From contig CAIQCE010000243.1 in the NCBI GenBank assembly GCA_903870185.1, forward strand, positions 1 through 5,352: DNA of 5,352 nucleotides, given 5' to 3'. Source of the DNA: an uncultured Gammaproteobacteria bacterium. GTDB taxonomy: Bacteria; Pseudomonadota; Gammaproteobacteria; Coxiellales; Coxiellaceae. Below, one piece after another: positions 1 through 5,297 of the stretch (position 1 is its first letter; each line of letters begins with the position of its first letter). A model generated the notes under the pieces. The model was given only the letters and a program-made list of their open reading frames with translations. It ran no database searches and was not told the DNA's origin. Made by a program: the position numbers and the translations under genes.

Positions 1-312
1 ATTCGCCTCGAGTGGAACCTTAAGCTGGGCGAAAACGCTAGGAGGCACCGGTGATGATGGGGGCGCTAGTGTAGCCCTTAATCCCGATGGCAGCCTGGTG
101 CTGACGGGGACTACATACAGTTTCGGTGCAGGGAGTTTTGATGTTTTAATAGCAAAATTCGCCTCGAGTGGAGCCTTAAGCTGGGCACAAACGCTAGGAG
201 GAACTGGTGATGATAGGGGCACTAGTGTAGCCCTGAATCCCGATGGCAGCCTGGTGCTGACGGGGTATACAACCAGTTTCGGTGCAGGGGATTATGATGT
301 TTTGGTCGCTAG
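1..312 (+). repeat. Two tandem 156-bp units coding SBBP-type beta-propeller repeats
   Basis: Units at 1-156 and 157-312 begin with the same bases (ATTCGCCTCGAGTGGA) and keep the same frame, coding 52 residues each. By eye about 20 of 156 bases differ, and long stretches are identical. The key residues of each unit are SWA.TLGGTGDD, SVALNPDGSLVLTG and SFGAG. A third unit begins at 313 (LNSVGG) and decays at once, so this is the downstream end of an array that very probably continues upstream of the window. This stretch is also richer in GC than the rest of the gene: about 53 percent over 1-180, against about 38 percent in a sample of the C-terminal region. Confidence 0.85.
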
Positions 313-3300
313 ATTAAACAGCGTGGGGGGTAGCGATGAGGTTAATAGCCCCTTAATTAAACCCATTCCCGCTATTCAAACTAGCAGCATTAGCCCAAAT
401 ATGACGAATATCACTGGAATCAGCAGCCAGGACCAATCCTCAAGCATTATGGTTCAAAATTGGACTTCAGTGCAAAGTTTCAGCGTTAATCCTTCAACAG
501 GCAGTTGTTTAGGCTATTTGCAGGGTTTAGCGCCTGCTCAAAACCAAGCCTTCAATCAGTTCTATTCCTTAAATTTAGCTTCTATACTTGATTCTGGGGT
601 GTCCGTTCTCCACATTGCTGCACCGAACACTGCCTTTTTACCAGCGTGGTTAAGTTATAACTCAGCCAACCAAGTCTTAAGTGGAACACCCACCGGAACG
701 GTTCGAGGTTTTTATTATATCAATATGAACTTGCGACAATTAGGGTATCAACAACAAGTGACCTTTATCATCAATGTCACCAACTCGGTCCCTTACTATA
801 CTGGAAAACCCGCACTCAATACCCGAGTCGGACAATTTTCATTTCCTTTGAGTGCTTCATTTCGTGATAATGAAAGTGATCCCATCTACCCTTATGGTAT
901 TGCCCCCCTCAATGGTGAATTAACCCCGACCATTGCGAGCATTGATTCAAGTTCTGGACGTTTATTTGGAACCAGTATCTCTGGAAACCAAGGCAGTTAT
1001 GCCTTTAATGTCACCGCCATGGATTCTTTTAGTGCCTTGGGTTGGATACAAATTATTCTTAACGTTTTAAACACCGCTCCTAGCCTTCAAACTGTTTTTA
1101 CTAACCCTGCGATTGTGGTAGGCCAATTGTTTCAATACAGTTTTCCCTCGAATGCTTTTGTGGATCCGGATGGAGACTTAGTGAGTTATGCAGCGACTTA
1201 TCCGGCATTTTTAAATTTCGATGCGACTTTACGAAGTTTATCAGGCACGCCTGCTGCCTCTGATCGAGGGAATCACAGCGTTGTTTTCATAGCTTACGAT
1301 CCTTATGGCGGTAGAACGAATGCCAGCATCGTGGTGAGTGTGATTGGTATTCCCACGAGAGCAATAGATTTAACAACACTGGCCACAACTCCTGTCGGAG
1401 TCCCTTATTCCTACACGTTCCCAAGGGGATTATTTATAGATCCTAATGGCTATTCTCTTAGCTATACTCTAACCCCCGATATTGAGCATATTCCGCCAAC
1501 CTGGTTAAACTTTAATCCCGCGAATCAAAGTTTATTTGGGACACCGAACAGTAATAATCATTTACCGTATCCTTTACTTTTCACCGTGAGTAATGGCCAA
1601 GGCGGGAGTACTTATTTAAACCTGGCCTTACTCATTCCAAATTCACCGCCCAGACCGCAAAACATGAGCGTTGTAAATACACTCACGGGCCAAGTGCAAA
1701 CGGTGATTATTCCAACGAGTGCTTTTTATGACGCTGATGCTGATCCACTCAGTTATAGCTTAAATCCTCTCCTAAGTTGGTTAAGTTTTACGGGAAATGT
1801 CATTACTTTATTCCCCCAATCGGGCAATGAAGGCACCTATCAATTTCTTTTAAATGCGAGTGACGGGCACGGAGGCCAGGGTTCCTTAAGTTTCCCAGTT
1901 GTGGTAACCAGCCCTCCACCGCCTGCAGTGCCTTCGCTTTATGCGGATGTTAAAACAGAAGTATTAAAATATGCAGCGCCCTTATTAGGTGGTGTTGGAT
2001 TATTAAGCTTAATCGCTGGTTTATTAATGTGGCGACAACGTCGTATTGCGCACACCAATCAACGTATTCAACAGTGGTCTCGAAAAATGCAGTTAAAAAT
2101 GACCCCATCCACTGAAACCATTTCCTTCGAAACGTTGAGTATGGATTTGGAGGCCATTGGTACGCAGCTCACTCGAGGAAAAGCGTTGGTTGAGATTGAA
2201 AAAAACCTGTTGCAATTTGAGGAACGATTGAGACGATATTATGCCCAATCAGGCAAACATGAACCGATGACCACTTTACTCAATTTGTATTTTGTCGAAA
2301 AATTAATCCAGTTTGTGGGCCAGAATATTATTGAGGTTAATCGTCTTGATTATGATAGTGAACGCACTTTTGGAGGAGCTCGATTATTGCATTATTTTAT
2401 CGGAATGATCTTATCCGAGCATACCGGTCGCAGGCATCAATTATCCCAAGAGACGAAAGAACTTTATTATAATCGCTTGAGCCAATTAATAGCACGCCTC
2501 AAACAAACACGACGCGAAGAAATTGAAATTTTGTATGAATTAGAAAGTGCACAAGAAGCTTTGGTCTGTGTGGCTGATACCAATACCTTAGCACTCTTAT
2601 GTCAAGCAAGTGCCACCCATTTGCTTTCACCAGGAGCTTTAGTGGCTGACTTAAGAAAATTAGCTTTTGATATTCCTTCAGCCTGGTATATCAGCTTATT
2701 AGAATTAACAACGAGTGTGGCTAAAGCCAAAGAAAACGTTGATGAATTAACGAAACTTCAAACAATCGCCGCTAAAAAAACCGATTGGCGTTTTCAGTAT
2801 GGAATGATTCCCATTTTATTGGATATTATTACTAATACCCAAAATCCAACTCTTAAAGCGCAAGCCATCAAAGGTCGAGAAAGTCGTTTTGGTATTCAAT
2901 TACTAGGATTAATTCATCTTTTGAAAATGAATCAAAGCCGGCTGTTCTGTTCTAGAAATGCCTGGATTCGTCAACAGGCTCGGTGGGCTTTAAATCAAAC
3001 TCAACTTAATTTGAGTGCTGAAGAAAGAGAACAACTCGGCCCTTATTTAGATTTAACTCCTTGTAGACGATTCCCGCGAAAAAGTCAGATTAAAACGCCG
3101 TTGGATCAAAGAAACGTGCCGACCGTTTCACCGATAAGCTCCCCTCGGATTAGTATCGTTAGAAGAAGTTCTTCGAGCTTACAAGCTAATCCTGTTTATA
3201 GAAATGATTCAATACGCAGACAGACTTTATTTAGAACGCCCGCACCAACTCAGGCTGCAAAATTACAAGTTAGATTAGGATCTACAGCTCCCATGTTTAA

Positions 3301-3394
3301 TTCAGCGGCAGCACGAGTACGTCGACTAACGACAGTGCCGCCTTCTCCAGCTGAAGAAAAAATTGAAGTCACTGCTATAGGGGGCTTGAGCTAG
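2..3394 (+). CDS. Large single-pass surface protein with beta-propeller repeats, cadherin/Ig-like domains and a helical cytoplasmic region (5' end outside window)
   Basis: The frame is open from base 2 to the TAG at 3392-3394, giving 1130 visible residues (residue 1 at base 2). The start lies upstream, because the propeller repeat is already under way at the window edge and no start with a ribosome site is seen. Order of parts: SBBP-type 52-residue repeats at 1-104; a Ser/Thr/Asn-rich linker to about 155; about five Ig/cadherin-like (He_PIG, dystroglycan-type) domains at 155-636, with motifs such as PAWLSYNSANQVLSGTP and FVDPDGD; a PPPP stalk; a transmembrane helix at about 657-677 followed by RQRR; a mainly helical region at about 678-1019; and an Arg/Ser-rich tail at 1020-1130. 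By the positive-inside rule the repeats are outside and the C-terminus is in the cytoplasm. Adhesion or sensing is inferred from the domains. The helical region matches nothing I recognise; an alpha-solenoid scaffold is possible. I see no terminator after the stop. Confidence 0.85.
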   Translation, partial: FASSGTLSWAKTLGGTGDDGGASVALNPDGSLVLTGTTYSFGAGSFDVLIAKFASSGALSWAQTLGGTGDDRGTSVALNPDGSLVLTGYTTSFGAGDYDVLVARLNSVGGSDEVNSPLIKPIPAIQTSSISPNMTNITGISSQDQSSSIMVQNWTSVQSFSVNPSTGSCLGYLQGLAPAQNQAFNQFYSLNLASILDSGVSVLHIAAPNTAFLPAWLSYNSANQVLSGTPTGTVRGFYYINMNLRQLGYQQQVTFIINVTNSVPYYTGKPALNTRVGQFSFPLSASFRDNESDPIYPYGIAPLNGELTPTIASIDSSSGRLFGTSISGNQGSYAFNVTAMDSFSALGWIQIILNVLNTAPSLQTVFTNPAIVVGQLFQYSFPSNAFVDPDGDLVSYAATYPAFLNFDATLRSLSGTPAASDRGNHSVVFIAYDPYGGRTNASIVVSVIGIPTRAIDLTTLATTPVGVPYSYTFPRGLFIDPNGYSLSYTLTPDIEHIPPTWLNFNPANQSLFGTPNSNNHLPYPLLFTVSNGQGGSTYLNLALLIPNSPPRPQNMSVVNTLTGQVQTVIIPTSAFYDADADPLSYSLNPLLSWLSFTGNVITLFPQSGNEGTYQFLLNASDGHGGQGSLSFPVVVTSPPPPAVPSLYADVKTEVLKYAAPLLGGVGLLSLIAGLLMWRQRRIAHTNQRIQQWSRKMQLKMTPSTETISFETLSMDLEAIGTQLTRGKALVEIEKNLLQFEERLRRYYAQSGKHEPMTTLLNLYFVEKLIQFVGQNIIEVNRLDYDSERTFGGARLLHYFIGMILSEHTGRRHQLSQETKELYYNRLSQLIARLKQTRREEIEILYELESAQEALVCVADTNTLALLCQASATHLLSPGALVADLRKLAFDIPSAWYISLLELTTSVAKAKENVDELTKLQTIAAKKTDWRFQYGMIPILLDIITNTQNPTLKAQAIKGRESRFGIQLLGLIHLLKMNQSRLFCSRNAWIRQQARWALNQTQLNLSAEEREQLGPYLDLTPCRRFPRKSQIKTPLDQRNVPTVSPISSPRISIVRRSSSSLQANPVYRNDSIRRQTLFRTPAPTQAAKLQVRLGSTAPMFNSAAARVRRLTTVPPSPAEEKIEVTAIGGLS
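470..1909 (+). repeat. Array of about five cadherin/Ig-like domains within the large surface protein
   Basis: Four copies of an FPxxxFxDxxxD...Y-type motif start at 842 (FPLSASFRDNESD), 1142 (FPSNAFVDPDGD), 1418 (FPRGLFIDPNG) and 1709 (IPTSAFYDADAD). They are spaced 100, 92 and 97 residues apart, the usual length of a cadherin or Ig-like fold. An earlier, more divergent domain at about 470-790 carries the WLSYNSANQVLSGTP signature. The acidic D-x-D-G-D-like clusters resemble calcium-binding linkers of dystroglycan-type cadherin domains, so calcium-dependent stiffening is plausible but inferred. DNA identity between copies is low, so these are old duplications, unlike the propeller repeats. 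Confidence 0.7.
1970..2032 (+). other. Transmembrane helix of the large surface protein
   Basis: The 21 codons run from Tyr (1970) to Trp (2030-2032) and include APLLGGVGLLSLIAGLLMW. They form the only long hydrophobic stretch in the visible protein. A proline-rich stalk precedes it and RQRRIAHTNQR follows it, which is the stop-transfer pattern of a protein with its N-terminal part exported and its C-terminal part in the cytoplasm. Confidence 0.8.
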
Positions 3395-3450
3395 ATACGC
3401 AATACTTTGTGTTGCAATCAGCAGGAGACTCAAATGACGACAGAACCCCA
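3395..3450 (+). repeat. Direct repeat, copy A (antitoxin leader and start-codon block)
   Basis: This block begins immediately after the TAG of the large gene. It matches 3495-3550 at about 49 of 56 positions with no gap, and the offset is exactly 100 bp. It contains a palindrome, an AGGAG ribosome site (3423-3427), an ATG (3434) and codons for MTTEPQ, which mirror MAREPQ of the antitoxin. After 3450 the two copies diverge completely. It is either a partial tandem duplication or the remnant of a second, related TA leader. Confidence 0.85.
3398..3416. promoter_or_regulatory. Candidate operator palindrome, copy A
   Basis: CGCAATACTTTGTGTTGCA matches the copy-B palindrome at 18 of 19 bases; the first base (C for T) breaks the outermost pair. 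No good -35 element lies upstream of it at the spacing seen for copy B, so it may act as an auxiliary binding site rather than as part of a promoter. That role is inferred. Confidence 0.4.
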
Positions 3451-3476
3451 ATACGTACATCCCATAATTCCAGCAG

Positions 3477-3506
3477 TTGACCTCCAAGAGCCAAATATGC
3501 AATACT
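3477..3506 (+). promoter_or_regulatory. Putative sigma-70 promoter of the antitoxin gene
   Basis: TTGACC at 3477-3482 (5 of 6 to the -35 consensus) is followed after 18 bases by AATACT at 3501-3506 (4 of 6 to the -10 consensus). The -10 lies inside the palindrome 3498-3516, so a protein bound there would block RNA polymerase. This is the usual arrangement for an autorepressed TA operon. Both elements were read by eye; no start site is known. Confidence 0.4.
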
Positions 3507-3516
3507 TTGTGTTGCA
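3498..3516. promoter_or_regulatory. Candidate operator palindrome, copy B
   Basis: TGCAATACTTTGTGTTGCA is an inverted repeat with eight-base arms around a three-base centre, counting one G/T mismatch pair; the outer five pairs (TGCAA/TTGCA) are perfect. It overlaps the putative -10 and lies just before the ribosome site. Ribbon-helix-helix antitoxins generally bind such inverted repeats in their own promoters, so autoregulation by the downstream gene product is the natural inference. Confidence 0.5.
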
Positions 3517-3522
3517 AACCAA

Positions 3523-3527
3523 AGGAG
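3523..3527 (+). promoter_or_regulatory. Ribosome binding site that fixes the antitoxin start
   Basis: AGGAG stands six bases before ATG 3534. The longer in-frame reading from TTG 3477 would translate the palindrome and this site itself, and it has no comparable ribosome site, so ATG 3534 is preferred. Confidence 0.75.
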
Positions 3528-3533
3528 ACTCAA

Positions 3534-3791
3534 ATGGCGAGAGAACCCCAAAGTATCACAACCAGCATACGGCTACCTATTAAGCTTCGAGATGAGCTAG
3601 ATCGCATAGCTGAGGAGCAACATCATGGGAAAAATTGGATTATTACTCGAGCCATAGAGGAATATTTAGCCAAATCAACCCAAGCTGCCCTTATTGAAAC
3701 TGCAAAAGAACAATCATTACGGGCTAGTATATCTGAGCATCCAGAGGATAATATCTGGGAAGAAAATACGGATACAGCAGGATGGAAATAA
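3534..3791 (+). CDS. Ribbon-helix-helix (CopG-like) antitoxin
   Basis: The product has 85 residues. Residues 7-15 (SITTSIRLP) form the DNA-contacting strand, 16-28 (IKLRDELDRIAEE) the first helix, and 34-46 (NWIITRAIEEYLA) the second helix, in the classic ribbon-helix-helix order of dimeric repressors. Residues 47-85 form an acidic tail (HPEDNIWEENTDTAGW) of the kind that usually wraps and neutralises the cognate toxin. The stop codon overlaps the start of a PemK/MazF-like toxin reading frame by ten bases, the usual coupling in type II TA operons. The gene looks intact while its toxin is truncated, so it may survive as an orphan repressor acting at the upstream palindromes. Function is inferred from fold and context. 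Confidence 0.85.
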   Translation: MAREPQSITTSIRLPIKLRDELDRIAEEQHHGKNWIITRAIEEYLAKSTQAALIETAKEQSLRASISEHPEDNIWEENTDTAGWK

Positions 3792-3922
3792 AACTAGAAC
3801 GTGGTGATATAGTCGTATGTAATCTTCAAGGCGATTATGGAAAACCACGCCCTGCTGTAATCGTACAATCCAATTTATTTAATGAGACTCACAAAAATGG
3901 ATCTTTCAGAATAATCGTTTGA
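3782..3922 (+). pseudogene. Truncated PemK/MazF-family toxin (N-terminal third only)
   Basis: ATG 3782 opens 46 codons ending at TGA 3920-3922. Residues 7-10 (RGDI) and 17-37 (with GDYGKPRPAVIVQS and NETH) are typical of the N-terminus of PemK/MazF mRNA endoribonucleases, including the conserved Arg of the K/H-RPA motif. Intact members have about 105-120 residues. Here the family-like sequence stops at about base 3893, and the last nine codons are merely the antisense of the end of purA. The strand carrying the conserved Thr/Ser of the active site and the rest of the dimer interface are missing, so toxicity is very unlikely. No further toxin sequence follows, so this is a deletion or recombination end, not a point frameshift. 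The start has no clear ribosome site of its own and would depend on coupling to the antitoxin. Confidence 0.8.
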
Positions 3923-5181
3923 TCCCTCTCCGGACCCGTTGAAATAATCGTCACAGGAATACCACATAATTCTTCTAATCGAGCAACATAATTTAATAAT
4001 GCCTGAGGTAGCTTGGCGTATTCTTTAATTCCATAGGTAGTCGATTTCCAGCCTGGCATTTCCTCATAGATAGGCTCACACTGTTGGAAAATTTGGGGAT
4101 CGAAAGGCAGATCTTTTATGATTTGATTTTCATAACGATAGCCTGTGCAAATTTTGATAGTATCGAGTTCATCCAATACATCTAATTTCATCATCGCCAT
4201 TGCACTTAAACTATTAATTTGGATGGAATGCTTCATGACTAAAACATCAAACCAGCCACATCGACGAGGCCTACCGGTGACTGAACCAAATTCTTTGCCT
4301 TTCTCAGCAATATGTTGGCCCACTTGATCTTGAAGCTCAGTTGGAAATGGTCCTGACCCTACTCGTGTCACATAAGCTTTTGTTACACCGAGCACCGCAT
4401 CTAAATAACAAGGACCAAATCCAGTTCCCGTAGAGGTTGCACCTGCACTGGTATTACTCGATGTTACATAGGGATAGGTTCCCATATCCACATCTAACAT
4501 TGCCCCTTGTGCCCCTTCAAAAAGGATATTCTTAGATTGCTTACGGAAATCAGACAATAGACTCGTTACATTCGCAATCATTGGTATGATTTTTTCAGCC
4601 GCTTCCAGTAATTCTTTTAATACTACTTGAGGATCAAGCACAGGTTGTTTGTAATAATGTTCTAATTGGAAATTATGATAAGTGGCCAATTTGTTCAATT
4701 TTTCAGCGAGTAATTCTGGATAAAGTAAATCAATGACTCTCAAGCCACGGCGAGCCACTTTGTCTTCGTACGCGGGGCCAATGCCACGACCCGTAGTTCC
4801 AATTTTATCATTGCCTAAAGCGGCTTCTCGAGCTTTATCCAAGGCTACATGATAGGGCAATAAAAGTGTGCAGGCAGGACTGATTCGAAGCCGCTCTCTT
4901 ACAGGCACTCCAGTGGTCTCTAGCTCGGCAATTTCAGATAGTAAAGCTTCAGGTGAGAGCACTACCCCATTACCAATCAGGCTTAAAACCCCAGGTCTTA
5001 AAATCCCAGATGGAATTAACCGCAAAATGGTCTTAGTGCCATCAATGATCAGGGTATGCCCAGCATTATGGCCTCCCTGGAAGCGTACAACTGCAGCCAC
5101 TCGGTCGGTTAGCAAATCAACTATCTTGCCCTTGCCCTCGTCACCCCATTGAGTGCCTAATACCACTATGTTTTTACTCAT
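3889..5181 (-). CDS. purA: Adenylosuccinate synthetase
   Basis: The enzyme joins IMP and aspartate using GTP to give adenylosuccinate, the first committed step from IMP to AMP, in the cytosol. At 430 residues it is full length (E. coli 432). Visible motifs: QWGDEGKGK at 11-19 with the catalytic Asp14; QGGHNAGHT at 35-43 with the catalytic His42; GTTGRGIGPAYEDKVARRG at 128-146 for IMP; FEGAQGAMLDVD at 221-232; TRVGSGPFPTEL at 272-283; TGRPRRCGWFD at 302-312; KLDVLDEL at 332-339 for guanine recognition; and STGPER at 414-419. The start is firm: TAA immediately precedes the ATG in frame, though the ribosome site is weak (GGAA, ten bases upstream). The end is odd: it stops as DPFL, and its TGA lies antisense within the toxin remnant's Thr-His codons, overlapping that frame by 34 bp. 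No terminator hairpin is seen beyond the stop. Confidence 0.98.
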   Translation of the reverse strand: MSKNIVVLGTQWGDEGKGKIVDLLTDRVAAVVRFQGGHNAGHTLIIDGTKTILRLIPSGILRPGVLSLIGNGVVLSPEALLSEIAELETTGVPVRERLRISPACTLLLPYHVALDKAREAALGNDKIGTTGRGIGPAYEDKVARRGLRVIDLLYPELLAEKLNKLATYHNFQLEHYYKQPVLDPQVVLKELLEAAEKIIPMIANVTSLLSDFRKQSKNILFEGAQGAMLDVDMGTYPYVTSSNTSAGATSTGTGFGPCYLDAVLGVTKAYVTRVGSGPFPTELQDQVGQHIAEKGKEFGSVTGRPRRCGWFDVLVMKHSIQINSLSAMAMMKLDVLDELDTIKICTGYRYENQIIKDLPFDPQIFQQCEPIYEEMPGWKSTTYGIKEYAKLPQALLNYVARLEELCGIPVTIISTGPERDQTIILKDPFL

Positions 5182-5221
5182 TTATTTTTAATTCCATTCT
5201 TAATTGAACATCAAACCGTTC

Positions 5222-5250
5222 ATTTTACGGGCAGGTTTATTTATCTGCAA
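5222..5250 (-). promoter_or_regulatory. Putative sigma-70 promoter of purA
   Basis: On the minus strand TTGCAG (5250-5245) and TAAAAT (5227-5222) are separated by exactly 17 bases. The -10 matches 5 of 6 and the -35 only 3 of 6. Transcription would start near 5215, giving a leader of roughly 35 AT-rich bases. I see no riboswitch-sized structure in it and no clear PurR-type operator. Confidence 0.4.
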
Positions 5251-5267
5251 GTGTTTAACCTAGATTC

Positions 5268-5297
5268 CAGCAGCTCCCGCTAAAGGGGAAGCTGCTG
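5268..5297. repeat. Strong hairpin upstream of the purA promoter, terminator or dispersed repeat
   Basis: CAGCAGCT (5268-5275) pairs perfectly with AGCTGCTG (5290-5297). A further CCC/GGG (5276-5278 with 5286-5288) extends the stem past one bulged A, leaving a short loop. Neither strand has a T-run directly after the stem; on the plus strand T-rich sequence comes later (TTTT at 5305, TTTTTT at 5315). It could be a weak terminator isolating purA from upstream transcription, or one copy of a REP-like repeat. On the minus strand a frame is open from the window edge through the hairpin to TAG at 5262-5260, so it might also lie inside the end of an upstream gene. Confidence 0.5.

Larger units (their letters stand above)
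3495..3550 (+). repeat. Direct repeat, copy B (functional antitoxin leader)
   Basis: This is the partner of 3395-3450. It carries the palindrome, the AGGAG ribosome site and the first codons of the intact antitoxin. Mismatches to copy A cluster between the palindrome and the ribosome site and in codons 2-4, while AATACTTTGTGTTGCAA and GGAGACTCAAATG are identical in both. Confidence 0.85.
3434..3583 (+). other. Small ORF from copy A, 49 codons, probable remnant or leader peptide
   Basis: ATG at 3434 has an AGGAG at 3423-3427, six bases upstream, identical in form to the antitoxin's own site. The frame reads MTTEPQYVHPIIPAVDLQEP and runs to TAA at 3581-3583, overlapping the first 50 bases of the antitoxin gene in another frame. 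I recognise no protein family. Only the first six codons resemble the antitoxin. It is most simply a by-product of the duplicated leader, though it could be translated and influence access to the antitoxin start. Confidence 0.2.

Noticed and set aside
98..100. GTG as the start of the large gene
   Set aside because: The frame is open to the window edge and the upstream codons encode an earlier part of the same 52-residue repeat, so the gene starts outside the window.
3467..3476. ATTCCAGCAG shared with 5264-5273
   Set aside because: A ten-base match without flanking similarity is expected by chance or minor; it does not support a mobile element joining the two sites.
3326..3517. 63-residue minus-strand reading frame
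   Set aside because: It lies antisense to the end of the large gene and to the duplicated leader, resembles no family, and its composition is explained by those features.
3477..3533. TTG start extending the antitoxin by 19 residues
   Set aside because: The extension would translate the palindrome and ribosome site and has no good ribosome site of its own. The same TTGACC fits better as a -35 element, and ATG 3534 has AGGAG at ideal spacing.
3395..3550. The two direct repeats as a minimal CRISPR array or attachment-site pair
   Set aside because: There are only two copies, and they contain a ribosome site and coding codons. There is no spacer-like regularity, no integrase gene and no tRNA nearby.
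3782..3922. Toxin truncation as a simple sequencing frameshift
   Set aside because: No remaining toxin C-terminus can be read in any frame downstream, because the DNA there is intact purA coding sequence on the other strand.
4145..4327. 60-residue plus-strand reading frame inside purA
   Set aside because: It is antisense to highly conserved purA coding sequence and shows no family motif.
4868..5152. 94-residue plus-strand reading frame inside purA
   Set aside because: It is antisense to the conserved N-terminal part of PurA and is a shadow of its codon pattern.
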